Origin: [Clostridium] aminophilum DSM 10710 | Lineage (GTDB): Bacteria; Bacillota; Clostridia; Lachnospirales; Lachnospiraceae | NCBI RefSeq assembly: GCF_000711825.1 | Contig: NZ_KL543982.1 | Coordinates: 92,426-156,425 of the forward strand | Direction of reading: 5' to 3' | Length of the DNA: 64,000 nucleotides | In this document: one piece after another, positions 1 to 9,602 of the stretch | Layout: each line of letters opens with the position of its first letter | Numbering within the stretch: the stretch's first letter is position 1 | Made by a program: the position numbers and the translations under genes | Notes under the pieces: generated by a model | What the model was told of the DNA's origin: nothing | The model's input: only the letters and a program-made list of their open reading frames with translations | The model's database searches: none

Positions 1-156
1 GTTCAGGCAGGCCGGCTTGCCGGTCTGTCCGAGCCACTTGCCAAAGTCGGATAGTTTTCTTTCAAACGTTTTCTTTTGTCATGACACAGGAACGCCCGGC
101 CCGGATGCCCACGGAAGACAGCCGGAACCGGGCGGTAATTTAATAGAATAACCCTC

Positions 157-178
157 AAAGCGTGTTTCGTCTCGTTCG
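157..178 (+). repeat. Partial copy of dispersed hairpin repeat (family A)
   Basis: Directly after the rel stop codon. The segment AAAGCGTGTTTCGTCTCGT matches one arm of the longer copies at 9461-9552 and 33474-33565. Only one arm is present, so it may be a decayed copy. Like the purC copy, it begins immediately at a gene 3' end. Confidence 0.55.
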
Positions 179-2497
179 TCAGCCGGCGCTCCGGACAATG
201 TCGAGAACGCCTTCGATCTGGCGGAGTTTCTCTGCGATCGATGCCAGTTCGTCTTTGCTGTGAATGTCGAAGGAACAGATGATCGTCGCTTTCCCCTGCT
301 TGTTGACCTTGACATTCATGCTCTGGATATCGATATTGCGCTCGCTGAACACCTTGGAGATATCGACAAACATACCGACACGGTTGTTCGCGTAAATGCG
401 GATCTCGGTGGTGTATTTCTCGGTACCGTTCGTATCCTCCGGTGCCTGCCACTCGGCATCCGTCATTCTCTCCCGCTCATCTTCCGGAAGGCTCAGGATG
501 TTGATGCAGTCGCTCCGGTGAATCGTGATTCCGCGGCCTCTGGTGACAAATCCCTTGATCTCGTCTCCCGGAACCGGGTTGCAGCATTTTGCAAAACGCA
601 CGGACAGATCGCCGAGACCCTTGACGATAATTCCGGTCTTTGCCTTGCTTCTTCTGACCGGCGTGATCGGGATCTTGTTGCCGTCGGCCTGAATTGTATC
701 CAAAATCGTCTCATCGGTGATATTCTTGCGCTCGATGGCCTTCTTGGCCTCGACCATCTTGTTGATGACCTGACCTTCCTTGATTCCCCCGTGGCCGACG
801 GAAGCCAGAACAGATTCCCAGTCGCGGTAGGAATAGCGCTGGAGCACTTTTTCCTGATATTCCGGCTTGTTGATCGAACCGATCTCGATTCCCTTCGATT
901 TACAGTAATGATCCAGAAGTTCGCGTCCCCGCTGGATATTATCCTCACGAAGCTCGGACTTGAACCATTGGTTGATCTTGTTTCTCGCCTGCGTGCTCCG
1001 CACGAAATTCATCCAGTCGCGGCTCGGTCCCTTCGAGTTCTGCGACGTGACAACCTCGATGCGGTCGCCGTTCTGAATCACATAGTTGATCGGAACCTGC
1101 TGTCCGTTGACGCGGGCGCCCACCATCTTGTTGCCGACCGCGCTGTGGATCGAATACGCGAAGTCGATGGGGGTCGATCCCTTCGGGAGATTCTTGACAT
1201 CTCCGGTGGGCGTGAAACAGTAAACGCTGTCCTGGAACAGGTCAAGATCGCTCTTGAGCATGTTCATGAACTCGTGGTTGTCGGACATATCCTGCTGCCA
1301 CTCGAGGATCTGACGCAGCCAGGACAGTTTCGCCTCGGTGTTGTCGATGTTGTTCTTCTCGAGGCTTCCGCCGCTCTCCTTATATTTCCAGTGCGCCGCG
1401 ATACCGTATTCGGCGGTGCGGTGCATCTCATACGTGCGGATCTGGATCTCGAAGGGCTGGCCCGTCCGGCTGATCAGGGTCGTGTGAAGCGACTGGTACA
1501 TATTCGGCTTCGGCATCGCGATATAGTCTTTGAAGCGGCCCGGAATCGGTTTGTACATCTCATGGATAACGCCCAGCGCCGCATAACAGTCTTTCACATT
1601 GTCCACCAGAATACGGATTGCGAACAGATCGTAGATCTGGTCCAGCGTCTTGTTCTGATTGACCATCTTTTTGTAAATGCTGAAGAAATGCTTTACGCGG
1701 CCGGTAACCTTGCAGCTGATCTCCTGCTTTTTCATCTCCTCGGAGACTTCATGCATGATCGAGTTGATAAAACTCTCTCTGCTTCCTTTACGGCTTGCGA
1801 CCTTCTCCTCCAGCTCTTTGTATTTTTCCGGTTCCAGATACCGCAGCGAGAGATCATCGAGCTCCGTCTTGATCCGGCTGATACCGAGACGGTCGGCGAT
1901 CGGAGCATAGATGTCCATCGTCTCTCTGGCCTTCTCCTGCTGTTTTGCCGGCGTCATGTACTGGAGCGTTCTCATGTTGTGGAGACGGTCGGCCAGTTTG
2001 ATCAGAATAACGCGGATATCCTTCGCCATCGCGAGGAACATTTTCCTCAGATTCTCCGCCTGAATATCGAGTTTATCCTTGTGCCAGGAGATCTGTGTCA
2101 GTTTGGTGACGCCGTCCACGAGTTCCGCGACTTCCACGCCGAATTCGTCCTTCACCTGATCGTAGGTCATGGAAGTGTCTTCCACCACATCGTGCAGAAT
2201 ACCGGCGGTCAGAGTCTCCTTGTCCAGCTCAAGATCCGCCAGAATAATCGCCACACAGATCGGGTGAATAATGTAAGGTTCTCCGGACTTTCTCTTCTGA
2301 TCCTTATGATTTTCAAAAGCGATGCGGTATGCCTTTTCGATCATGCTGAGATCATCCGACGGATGATATCTTCGAATAGCAGCAATCAGTTGCTCGTAAA
2401 GGACCTCCGGACTTGTGAAATCAGAAGGATGTTCGATCTTCTGCTCCGCCTTTGCAGGCGTCATTTCCACTTTCGTGGTCTGTTCCGTATTCTCCAT
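179..2497 (-). CDS. rel: Bifunctional (p)ppGpp synthetase/hydrolase, Rel/SpoT family
   Basis: Makes and degrades the stringent-response alarmone (p)ppGpp in the cytoplasm. The 772-residue length is typical for a long RSH protein. An HD hydrolase domain is seen near residues 70-180, with its HD pair at 102-103 inside HDVVEDT. The synthetase domain follows, with the RFKD motif that marks bifunctional Rel-type enzymes rather than synthetase-only RelA, then YIAMPKPNMYQSLHTT. A TGS domain (TPTGDVKNLPKGSTPIDFAY), a Cys-rich region (KCCNPVPGDEIKGF) and a C-terminal ACT domain complete the set. An AGGAGG site lies about 9 nt before the ATG. It is the third gene of a minus-strand set after yfhO and apt. 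A hairpin between apt and rel may reduce read-through. Confidence 0.96.
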   Translation of the reverse strand: MENTEQTTKVEMTPAKAEQKIEHPSDFTSPEVLYEQLIAAIRRYHPSDDLSMIEKAYRIAFENHKDQKRKSGEPYIIHPICVAIILADLELDKETLTAGILHDVVEDTSMTYDQVKDEFGVEVAELVDGVTKLTQISWHKDKLDIQAENLRKMFLAMAKDIRVILIKLADRLHNMRTLQYMTPAKQQEKARETMDIYAPIADRLGISRIKTELDDLSLRYLEPEKYKELEEKVASRKGSRESFINSIMHEVSEEMKKQEISCKVTGRVKHFFSIYKKMVNQNKTLDQIYDLFAIRILVDNVKDCYAALGVIHEMYKPIPGRFKDYIAMPKPNMYQSLHTTLISRTGQPFEIQIRTYEMHRTAEYGIAAHWKYKESGGSLEKNNIDNTEAKLSWLRQILEWQQDMSDNHEFMNMLKSDLDLFQDSVYCFTPTGDVKNLPKGSTPIDFAYSIHSAVGNKMVGARVNGQQVPINYVIQNGDRIEVVTSQNSKGPSRDWMNFVRSTQARNKINQWFKSELREDNIQRGRELLDHYCKSKGIEIGSINKPEYQEKVLQRYSYRDWESVLASVGHGGIKEGQVINKMVEAKKAIERKNITDETILDTIQADGNKIPITPVRRSKAKTGIIVKGLGDLSVRFAKCCNPVPGDEIKGFVTRGRGITIHRSDCINILSLPEDERERMTDAEWQAPEDTNGTEKYTTEIRIYANNRVGMFVDISKVFSERNIDIQSMNVKVNKQGKATIICSFDIHSKDELASIAEKLRQIEGVLDIVRSAG

Positions 2498-2606
2498 GCA
2501 AAGCGCCTCCTATCCCCAAGTCCTGCATCGGACGGTACCATTTCCTCATCAAAAGTTTAAAGCATTGTAATGTTACTATTATAAATAATACCAGCTGAAA
2601 ATGCAA

Positions 2607-2633
2607 TATGCCGGGGATCTCCTCCCCGGCATA
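2607..2633 (-). terminator. Hairpin between apt and rel
   Basis: A perfect 10-bp stem (TATGCCGGGG / CCCCGGCATA) with a short loop lies 17 nt after the apt stop. The run after it on the minus strand is only moderately T-rich (ATTGCATTTT), so it could be a weak terminator, an attenuator ahead of rel or an mRNA-stabilising structure. Confidence 0.5.
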
Positions 2634-2650
2634 GCAAATGGTTTTCTGCG

Positions 2651-3175
2651 TTATTTTCCCGGATAGGTAATGAGCGCAGCCACCTCTGTATCTTCGTTTT
2701 TCTTTCTTCCCTCAAGGCCGGCCAGTTCCATGACAAAACACATCTTCACAACCTCGCCGCCCATTTTTCTCACGAGTTTTTTGATCGCTTCCACGGTTCC
2801 GCCCGTCGCCAGCAGATCATCCACAATGACAACCTTCTGTCCGGGCATAATAGCGTCCGCATGCATTTCCTGCTCCGCGCTTCCGTACTCCAGATCATAG
2901 CTGACCGACACGGTCTTCCACGGAAGTTTTCCCTTCTTTCTCACCGGAACAAATCCCTTACGCATCTTATATGCGACCGGAACGCCAAAGATAAATCCCC
3001 GCGACTCCGGGCCGACTACAATATCAAAATCAACATCCTTCAGCATGTCGCAGAGTCCGTCCACCGACATCTGCAGTCCGTCCGGATCCTTGATAAGCGT
3101 CGTGATATCACGGAAAATGATGCCCGGTTCCGGAAAATCCGGAATATTTCTGACGTACTCTTCAAGCTTCTTCAT
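2651..3175 (-). CDS. apt: Adenine phosphoribosyltransferase
   Basis: Salvages adenine to AMP using PRPP in the cytoplasm. The 174-residue length is normal for the family. The N-terminus (IRNIPDFPEPGIIFRDITTL-like) and the PRPP-binding motif VVIVDDLLATGGT are clear. I place the start at the ATG at 3175; a TTG one codon upstream is also in frame, but AAGGAG is well spaced for the ATG. The gene overlaps the end of yfhO by 14 nt, which indicates translational coupling. In many Firmicutes apt sits beside rel, often with recJ upstream; here the upstream gene is yfhO instead. Confidence 0.96.
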   Translation of the reverse strand: MKKLEEYVRNIPDFPEPGIIFRDITTLIKDPDGLQMSVDGLCDMLKDVDFDIVVGPESRGFIFGVPVAYKMRKGFVPVRKKGKLPWKTVSVSYDLEYGSAEQEMHADAIMPGQKVVIVDDLLATGGTVEAIKKLVRKMGGEVVKMCFVMELAGLEGRKKNEDTEVAALITYPGK

Positions 3176-5786
3176 CAATGTGTTCTCCTTCTAATTCTGA
3201 CTCCTCAGAGTGAATATTACCCTTTGATATCCGCGCGGTTCTCCGGTCTCTCCTTCGCCCGAAAACAGCCAGCAGTATCACCAGCAGTACCGCTGCGCCG
3301 CTGACCGCAGCGCCCGGGATGAGTCCCTGCGGCATATACCGGAGTTCAATCGTATGTGTGCCCGGATCAAGCTTCACTTTACTTAACGACCCAAAAGCCT
3401 CATTTATTATACTCTTTTTTCCGTCAACAGTCACGCTCCAGCCTTTATCATACGGAATGGAGAGAAGAAGATCCCCTCCCTTCGCCGTCGTGACGGTCCC
3501 CGAAAGAAAACTGTCCTTCCACTCCGAGACATCCAGCTGTTCTTTTCCGAGCACCGACGTGACCTGCTTCAGCGCGTCATAATCGTAGCGGTAGACGGTT
3601 CCGCGCGGCTCTTCATTGACCGGTGAGGTGGATTCGAGAGAGACATACTGCCCCGCATTCACATATCCTACCGGAATCAGATAATCCCGCTGCAGATCTT
3701 CATACGTCCTGGTCCGTCCGTTCACGGTCAGCTTCGCCTTTTTGACGGAACGGTTGCTCAGACGGATATAATACGTTCCCGACTCCTCTGCCGTAAAGGA
3801 CAGCATTCCGGATTTTTCCTGAGAGATCACGCTGTTCATCAGAGGATCAAATCCGAGGATCTCCGCCAGATGATTCTGTACCTCCGGGGCAATGGAGCCG
3901 CTCAGTTTCCACTCTTTCTCAAGGCCTTCCGGCATCACAAAACCGACGGAGAGAACATCCGGATTCTCATACAGGTACATTCCCGCGGATTCCTGAATAA
4001 AGTGGAGATTCGGGTCATTCTGTTCGCTGTTGTATAAGGTATAACGGATTGAAAACAGACTGTTCACCAGCGGAGTCACGCCCTGCGTGCTGTATGCATT
4101 GACCGAACCCTCACATCCGAGTTTGGAAAACAGCGACGTCATATTGGCATCCGTCATGGACGAAAACAGCGACGGGGACGGAAAATTCATCCATGCGCCG
4201 TCATTTTTCGTGCGATAATCCCTCTTGTCAATGCGGTAGAAACCGACATCGGTCGGCCGTTCCCCGGTCAGCATCCGGATTCCGGCATTGTCCGCCGTGT
4301 AGGATGCCCGGCTTGTGGTCGGCACGCTGGTGATCATCGTGTTCGCCAGATTCTCACCGAACGCCGCAAGGATGAGAAGCACTGCCATTACCTCTGCCGA
4401 AAACCTTCTTTTTTCGTACAGATACATGAGCGCCGCGTACAGTCCGAGCAGCCCCAGCGCCGCGTAGAAGACCGGGAATTTAAATGCGTCATCCGTCACC
4501 GTCTTCTCTGCCAGCAGTACAAACACGATCCCTCCGGCAAGAAACATCCCGATCCGCCGTCCGCTCAGCTCATCCAGATTCTGATAGGCACGGCAGCACA
4601 TGGTCAGAAGAAGCGCAATGTAGATGAACGACTGACGGCACGGAAGACTGTTCGGATAATGAAAACCGTGCCAGATAAAGTTCAGCATGTTGATCGAGAA
4701 GCTCGCATAAAAGAAGATCAGAAGCGCTCCATTGACCAGCTTCTGCTTCCGATCGATCCGGCGGCTCGCGAAATACATCGGCACCATCAGGAACACCGCG
4801 GTGCCGCAGAAAACATTCGGCCAGTGATCCAGTCCCGTCTCGACCGTAACGCCGCACATGTGTCGGGCGATCATATCAAAAATCGGGAAATACGTCTCCC
4901 AGGTCTTCGGAAAATCCATGTCCGCCGACGCCGTGCGCTGCAGCGCAGCAATCTCCGGAAACAGCATCACCGCCGCCAGCGCGCCGGCCAGAAGAGAATA
5001 GAAGACAAACCGGCCGATCGTTGCCCAGAATTTCTTCCACGGGCACATCCCCCGCAGAATCAGAAGACAGCCAAAATACACGATCATAAACAGGCAGATC
5101 ATGATCGAAATATAGTAATTTGAAAGGATCGAGAAACCCAGCGTCACACCGTAAAAGAGTCCCTTACCCTCAAATACGAGGCGCTCCAGCCCGAGCAGAA
5201 TCAGCGGAAAGATCAGGATGCAGTCGAGCCACATGATATTCCAGCTGTACGCCGCCTGATATCCCGACAGTGCATAAAACACGCCGAAGATCCCCGCGCC
5301 GAACATCGGCGCCCCCAGATGATGGTTCAGATAATAGGTGAAGGTCACGCCGGAAAGGGCAATCTTCAGCACGATCAGGGCCGTGATAAACTCGATCAGA
5401 TGTGCCTTTGGAATCAGCGCGACGATCCAGTTGACCGGGCTCGCGAGATAATACGCGTAAAGGGCACTGAAATTGACGCCCATTCCGATATCCCAGCTGT
5501 AGAGAAGACTTCCTCCGTGCTGGAGCTTATACTGCAGTTCGGAAAAAAACGGCGCATACTGATGATACAGGTCCGTGCGCAGAAACTGATTGTCGCCAAA
5601 CGGCCAGATTCTGCGGTTCACGAAGGTGACCAGCATCACCAGAACCGGCAGAAAGAATGCGACAAAATATCCTTCCTCCGCTTCCATTCCCGGAATGATG
5701 AAGAGATCTCTCAGCCAGCGGAGCACGCCGTTCTTCTCGCCGGTCATCCTCCGGCTTCGGATCTCCGTCTTCTGTTCCTCGTCCAT
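3162..5786 (-). CDS. YfhO family membrane protein
   Basis: A large polytopic membrane protein of 874 residues with many hydrophobic segments through about residue 480, an extracytoplasmic domain, and a final membrane helix near the C-terminus (LIPGAAVSGAAVLLVILLAV) followed by a basic tail. Family knowledge: YfhO proteins (PF09586) are GT-C-like and are linked to glycosylation of teichoic acid or other envelope polymers in Bacillus and Listeria. The substrate here is unknown. Start chosen at the ATG at 5786, which has AAGGAGG 5 nt upstream; an ATG six codons earlier lacks a good site. It heads the yfhO-apt-rel set and overlaps apt. Confidence 0.88.
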   Translation of the reverse strand: MDEEQKTEIRSRRMTGEKNGVLRWLRDLFIIPGMEAEEGYFVAFFLPVLVMLVTFVNRRIWPFGDNQFLRTDLYHQYAPFFSELQYKLQHGGSLLYSWDIGMGVNFSALYAYYLASPVNWIVALIPKAHLIEFITALIVLKIALSGVTFTYYLNHHLGAPMFGAGIFGVFYALSGYQAAYSWNIMWLDCILIFPLILLGLERLVFEGKGLFYGVTLGFSILSNYYISIMICLFMIVYFGCLLILRGMCPWKKFWATIGRFVFYSLLAGALAAVMLFPEIAALQRTASADMDFPKTWETYFPIFDMIARHMCGVTVETGLDHWPNVFCGTAVFLMVPMYFASRRIDRKQKLVNGALLIFFYASFSINMLNFIWHGFHYPNSLPCRQSFIYIALLLTMCCRAYQNLDELSGRRIGMFLAGGIVFVLLAEKTVTDDAFKFPVFYAALGLLGLYAALMYLYEKRRFSAEVMAVLLILAAFGENLANTMITSVPTTSRASYTADNAGIRMLTGERPTDVGFYRIDKRDYRTKNDGAWMNFPSPSLFSSMTDANMTSLFSKLGCEGSVNAYSTQGVTPLVNSLFSIRYTLYNSEQNDPNLHFIQESAGMYLYENPDVLSVGFVMPEGLEKEWKLSGSIAPEVQNHLAEILGFDPLMNSVISQEKSGMLSFTAEESGTYYIRLSNRSVKKAKLTVNGRTRTYEDLQRDYLIPVGYVNAGQYVSLESTSPVNEEPRGTVYRYDYDALKQVTSVLGKEQLDVSEWKDSFLSGTVTTAKGGDLLLSIPYDKGWSVTVDGKKSIINEAFGSLSKVKLDPGTHTIELRYMPQGLIPGAAVSGAAVLLVILLAVFGRRRDRRTARISKGNIHSEESELEGEHIDEEA

Positions 5787-5926
5787 GTCAACCTCCTTGG
5801 ACATTTTTTATCATGTTTCAGGGCAAGTTTCCGTCGTTCCGCGGCAGCCGCCGGTCCCCCATAAAAGGCCTTTGCTCTGCCGCCGCAAATAAAGATCAAA
5901 CGCCCTGATATTATAACATAAAGAGT

Positions 5927-6072
5927 AAAGTCCGCAAGCGGACTTCGGCTTCCCGTACCCTCACTCCGGAGGGGAGCCCATTAGGGCTTCGACTTCCCCC
6001 TCATTTCTCAGGGAACCCTGCGGACTTTGACTTCCCCATCCCTCATTCCTCAGGAGATCCTGCGGACTTTGC
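5927..6072. repeat. Tandem ~40-bp repeat array (family B)
   Basis: About three and a half units of roughly 40 bp. Each begins near GCGGACTT and continues through CTTCCC, CCCTCA and a CAGG or GGAGGGG segment to CCT. Units start near 5938, 5984 and 6021, with a partial unit at about 6062. The first unit sits on a small hairpin (AAGTCCGC / GCGGACTT). A single related unit occurs at 49368-49419. No ORF is supported here; this array fills most of the gap between yfhO and the aminotransferase. Confidence 0.7.
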
Positions 6073-6141
6073 GCGCCTCCGGATCATTTTCCATCATATG
6101 CACTCAACTCGAAACCGGCATCGCCAAGTGCTCCAACATCT

Positions 6142-6169
6142 GAAAACGCGCCGGAAAATTCCGGCGCGC
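6142..6169 (-). terminator. Intrinsic terminator of the aminotransferase gene
   Basis: An 8-bp GC stem, CGCGCCGG / CCGGCGCG, with a 6-nt loop, is followed on the minus strand by TTTTC. It lies about 30 nt downstream of the aminotransferase stop codon. Confidence 0.75.
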
Positions 6170-6199
6170 AGGATAGTCTGTTTCTTTGTTATTCTGTAT

Positions 6200-7489
6200 T
6201 TATTCCATATTTTCAAGCATGACATCGATCGTGGTGATCCGTGCGGAAAGTGCAAAGATCTCCGCCGCCTTCTTCAGCTCTTCCAGAGACGGGAAGGACG
6301 GAGCGATACGGATGTTGCTGTCGTGCGGATCTTTGTGATACGGATAGGTCGCGCCGGCATCCGTCATGGTCACGCCGCACTTCTTGCAGCGGGCAACAAT
6401 GCGCTTTGCCGTGCCGTCCATTCCGGTGAAGGAGATGAAATATCCGCCCTTCGGTTTTGTCCAGGAACCGATGCCGAGGCCTCCGAGCTCTCTCTCTAAA
6501 ATCTCCTCAACCGCCTCGAACTTCGGCCGAAGGATGTCCGCATGTTTTCTCATGTGTTCATTCATGCCCTTGATATCGCCGAAGAACCGCACATGGCGAA
6601 GCTGGTTTACTTTATCGTGGCCGATCGTCTGAACCTTCAGCTGCTTCCGGATATCATCCAGATTGTTGTGGGATGCCGCGATCGCAGCGATACCGCTTCC
6701 CGGGAACGTGATCTTGGATGTGGAGCTGAATTTGTAGACAATGTCCGGATTGCCGGCCTTTTTACATGCATTGAGGATCTCCGGCACAAAATCATGATCA
6801 TTGTCATACAGATGATGAATGCTGTAAGCGTTGTCCCAGTAGATTCTGAAGTCCGGTGCCGCCGGTTTCAGATGGGCAAAACGGTCAACCACCTCCGCGG
6901 AGTAAGAGTTTCCGGTCGGGTTCGAATACTTCGGAACGCACCAGATTCCCTTTACTTCCGGATCATTGTTGACATACATCTCAACCATATCCATATCCGG
7001 ACCGTCCGGAAGCATCGGTATGTTGATCAGCTCAAAGCCAAAGAACTCGGTGATGCCAAAATGACGGTCATAGCCCGGAACCACGCAGAGCCATTTCACC
7101 TTGTCGAGTTTACACCACGGGGTATTGCCCATGACGCCGTGCGTGAACGAACGGGAGATCTGATCGTACATCACGTTCAGACTGGAGTTTCCATAGATGA
7201 TAACCTGCTCCGGCGATACTTCCATCATATCGCTGATCAGCTGTTTCGCCTCCGGAAGTCCTTCGAGAACGCCGTAATTCCGGCAGTCGCTGCCATCATC
7301 GCTGCGCAGATCGCATTCGCTGTTCAGGACGTCCATCATTCCCATGGAGAGATCGAGCTGCTCGGAACATGGCTTTCCTCTCGACATGTTCAGCTGCAAG
7401 TTCTTGTCCTGAAACTCATGATACTTTACCTTGAGCTCTTTGCGGAGCACCTTGAGTTCGTCTTTCGTCATCTCGGAGAATGGCTTCAT
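6200..7489 (-). CDS. PLP-dependent aminotransferase, class I/II fold
   Basis: Predicted cytoplasmic aminotransferase of 429 residues. It resembles the divergent aspartate aminotransferase group PF12897 rather than classical AspC. Visible signatures are NMSRGKPCSEQLDLS near the N-terminus, YGNSSLNVMYD for cofactor binding, PKYSNPTGNSYS, and the likely Schiff-base lysine in KFSSTSKITFPGSG. The natural amino-acid substrate cannot be read from the sequence. Start chosen at 7489: AGGAGG lies 8 nt upstream, inside what would otherwise be extra N-terminal codons from a start at 7510. It is a single-gene unit with its own terminator. Confidence 0.9.
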   Translation of the reverse strand: MKPFSEMTKDELKVLRKELKVKYHEFQDKNLQLNMSRGKPCSEQLDLSMGMMDVLNSECDLRSDDGSDCRNYGVLEGLPEAKQLISDMMEVSPEQVIIYGNSSLNVMYDQISRSFTHGVMGNTPWCKLDKVKWLCVVPGYDRHFGITEFFGFELINIPMLPDGPDMDMVEMYVNNDPEVKGIWCVPKYSNPTGNSYSAEVVDRFAHLKPAAPDFRIYWDNAYSIHHLYDNDHDFVPEILNACKKAGNPDIVYKFSSTSKITFPGSGIAAIAASHNNLDDIRKQLKVQTIGHDKVNQLRHVRFFGDIKGMNEHMRKHADILRPKFEAVEEILERELGGLGIGSWTKPKGGYFISFTGMDGTAKRIVARCKKCGVTMTDAGATYPYHKDPHDSNIRIAPSFPSLEELKKAAEIFALSARITTIDVMLENME

Positions 7490-7703
7490 TATTAATTCCT
7501 CCTGCGTCATTCACTTGGTCAACAGGCTGCACGGCATCGATTGTAACAGAAAACTGTCAATTCTGTCATTTCAATGATGTTCAATTTTATCATTAAAACT
7601 TTTCATGTACAAGGGAATTTTCCGATGCGAAACCGCCTAAATCGCATTCCCGATTCCTTTCTTTTCTGTCAGAAAGCACCAATTAATGTAAGGAATTCTT
7701 ATG

Positions 7704-7732
7704 GTGACGGGTCTGACCCCCGGTGATATGAT
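7704..7732 (+). promoter_or_regulatory. Candidate promoter for the zinc-ribbon gene
   Basis: GTGACG (7704-7709) and TATGAT (7727-7732) are separated by 17 bp, about 55 nt before the ATG at 7787. This is the best sigma-A-like pair in the 297-bp gap. The rest of the gap has no further recognisable element. Confidence 0.4.
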
Positions 7733-7786
7733 AGGTGCGATGTAAACATCAAATCTTTTAATTTTTTATGTCTGGGGGATTAATTT

Positions 7787-9328
7787 ATGAAATGTCCGAA
7801 TTGTGGTGCAGAAGTGAAAGATGGCTCTTTATTCTGCGACGCCTGCGGTTACAAATTCGAAACCGCTGCAGCTAATTCAACCGCCGCTTCCGGTGTTCCG
7901 GCCGAGGAGAACGTTCCGGCAAAGAAAACCGGGAAAATGATTCCGATCGTGATCGGCGGCGCTGTCGTAGTCGGAGCTGCAGCATTTTTCGCCAGCAATT
8001 TCCTGAAGCCGAATAACAATAAATTCATTGATCTTCAGGCTGCAGCAATCAAATCCGCTTATCTTGATCCGCTGGAGACCATGTATAAGCCGATGAAGGA
8101 TAAGGTCTCCACCGACCTCACTCTGACCGCAAAAATGCCTGGAGCAGGCCAGATGTCCGACGTTCTCGACAAGACCGCGCTCATCATGAAAATGGACGGA
8201 GACAAGCAGAACTGCACTATGAACGTTGCATTCCGCTACAACAACGCCGATGTCCTGACCGGTCTTCTCTACACCGACGGCAAGAAGATCGACATGGCTT
8301 CCCCGTCTCTGAACAACAAGGTTTACAGCGGCAATCTCGTTGAAATGACCAAGAAACTGACCGGCCATAACGATGACTCGATCAGCTTTGACGATATCAA
8401 TGAGCTCCAGCTCAGCGAAGAAAAGCAGAAAGAGATCGCAAAGCGCTACGGCGATCTTATCCGCGGAGTTCTGACAGACAAGAACCTGACCATTGAGAAA
8501 AATCAGAAGCTCGATTTCTCCGTATCCGCGATCACTTCCGAGGACGCAAAGAATGCTCTGGACGGCAAGTCCTTCACAAAGTACACCTTTGTTCCGACTG
8601 AGGAGGATTACAAGACTCTGATGCAGAAGCTCGGTGATACGCTCGAGAAAGACACCGATCTCAAAGACTGGTACACAAAGTATCAGGAATACGAGAAGAT
8701 GGCGTATCCGCAGATGCCGACCTATGACGAGATCCTGAGCAAAGTCAAAGAGAACGGAGACAATGCCTCCAAGAACCTGACCGACCTTGAACTGAAATGG
8801 ACCGTATATGCCGATGACAAGCAGGCACGCTACATCCGCGTCGAGACAAAGAATGCCTCCGCATTTGAGATGGCCTTTGCAGAGGACGGTGCTCAGACGG
8901 CAGACTGCATCACCTTCGGAGATGATTTTGCCTTCTGCAACAGCTTCACCAAGAACGGTTCTGTATGCAGCGGTTCCATGAGCTTTAACAACTACAAGCT
9001 CAACTATAACAACGTCGACACTTCCAAGCCGTCTGTAATGGGTCTCTTCTATGGTTCCTACAATGCTGAGGGCGTATCTCTCGAAGTGAAGGAAGCAGAC
9101 AACGCAACCGATTATGAAGTGAAGGTAATGGGCGCGACCATCAACCTGAATGCAACCAACTCTTCCACCGCAGTGAAGCCGGAAGGCGATGTGGTTGATA
9201 TCTCCAACTACACCGAGGAAGACTATCAGAATCTTGTGATGGAACTTTCCAACGATTTCCAGCAGCTCATGATGAGCGATCCGAATCTTCAGGAGCTGGC
9301 AATGATTGCTTTCGGCGGAATGTTCTAA
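7787..9328 (+). CDS. Zinc-ribbon, single-pass membrane protein of unknown function
   Basis: The 513-residue protein begins with a double-CxxC zinc ribbon (CPNCG at 3-7, CDACG near 28-32). An Ala/Thr-rich linker follows, then one membrane helix at about residues 48-70 (IPIVIGGAVVVGAAAFF) and a large domain rich in Lys, Asp and Asn. The layout predicts a cytosolic ribbon and an extracellular domain of about 440 residues, as in several Firmicutes surface proteins. No catalytic motif was recognised. GGGGGA precedes the ATG. The gene appears monocistronic and is followed by a hairpin at 9410. Confidence 0.75.
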   Translation: MKCPNCGAEVKDGSLFCDACGYKFETAAANSTAASGVPAEENVPAKKTGKMIPIVIGGAVVVGAAAFFASNFLKPNNNKFIDLQAAAIKSAYLDPLETMYKPMKDKVSTDLTLTAKMPGAGQMSDVLDKTALIMKMDGDKQNCTMNVAFRYNNADVLTGLLYTDGKKIDMASPSLNNKVYSGNLVEMTKKLTGHNDDSISFDDINELQLSEEKQKEIAKRYGDLIRGVLTDKNLTIEKNQKLDFSVSAITSEDAKNALDGKSFTKYTFVPTEEDYKTLMQKLGDTLEKDTDLKDWYTKYQEYEKMAYPQMPTYDEILSKVKENGDNASKNLTDLELKWTVYADDKQARYIRVETKNASAFEMAFAEDGAQTADCITFGDDFAFCNSFTKNGSVCSGSMSFNNYKLNYNNVDTSKPSVMGLFYGSYNAEGVSLEVKEADNATDYEVKVMGATINLNATNSSTAVKPEGDVVDISNYTEEDYQNLVMELSNDFQQLMMSDPNLQELAMIAFGGMF

Positions 9329-9409
9329 GCAGCGTTACCTCATCTTTTTCCGGTTTGTCAACGTTTTCCGGTCACTGGATCTCACAGAAAGATCCGGCGG
9401 CATAACGTC

Positions 9410-9451
9410 AGCGGCCTGTGCGGCCTGTACCAACAGGCAGCACAGGCCGCT
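9410..9451 (+). terminator. Hairpin after the zinc-ribbon gene
   Basis: A perfect 12-bp outer stem, AGCGGCCTGTGC / GCACAGGCCGCT, encloses a second small CCTGT/ACAGG stem. There is no strong U-tract, so termination efficiency is uncertain. Confidence 0.55.
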
Positions 9452-9460
9452 CTGCATTTA

Positions 9461-9552
9461 CGCGAGCAAAAAGCCAAAACCCACGTTCCAGTGAGGCCTT
9501 GGCGACTGCCGCGAAACGCTCGAAACTCGCGAAACGTGTTTCGACTCGTTTT
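9461..9552 (+). repeat. Full copy of dispersed hairpin repeat (family A)
   Basis: About 92 bp. The first half contains AGCCAAA and GGCCTTGGCGACTGCCGCGA; the second half forms a hairpin with arms near CTCGAAACTCGC and CGTGTTTCGACTCG. The reverse complement of 33474-33565 aligns along its whole length. It lies between the zinc-ribbon gene and the ABC exporter. Confidence 0.7.
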
Positions 9553-9602
9553 ATGAATCAACTATCCTAACTTTAAAATCAGTCACCAAAAGAAAGAACG
9601 AT

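Noticed and set aside
1-90. Protein-like minus-strand frame at the left edge (FERKLSDFGKWLGQTG)
   Set aside because: It follows a stop codon with no start codon visible in the window; too short to call.
260-2560. Long plus-strand reading frame opposite rel
   Set aside because: It mirrors the codon periodicity of rel and resembles no protein family; rel has all its domains intact.
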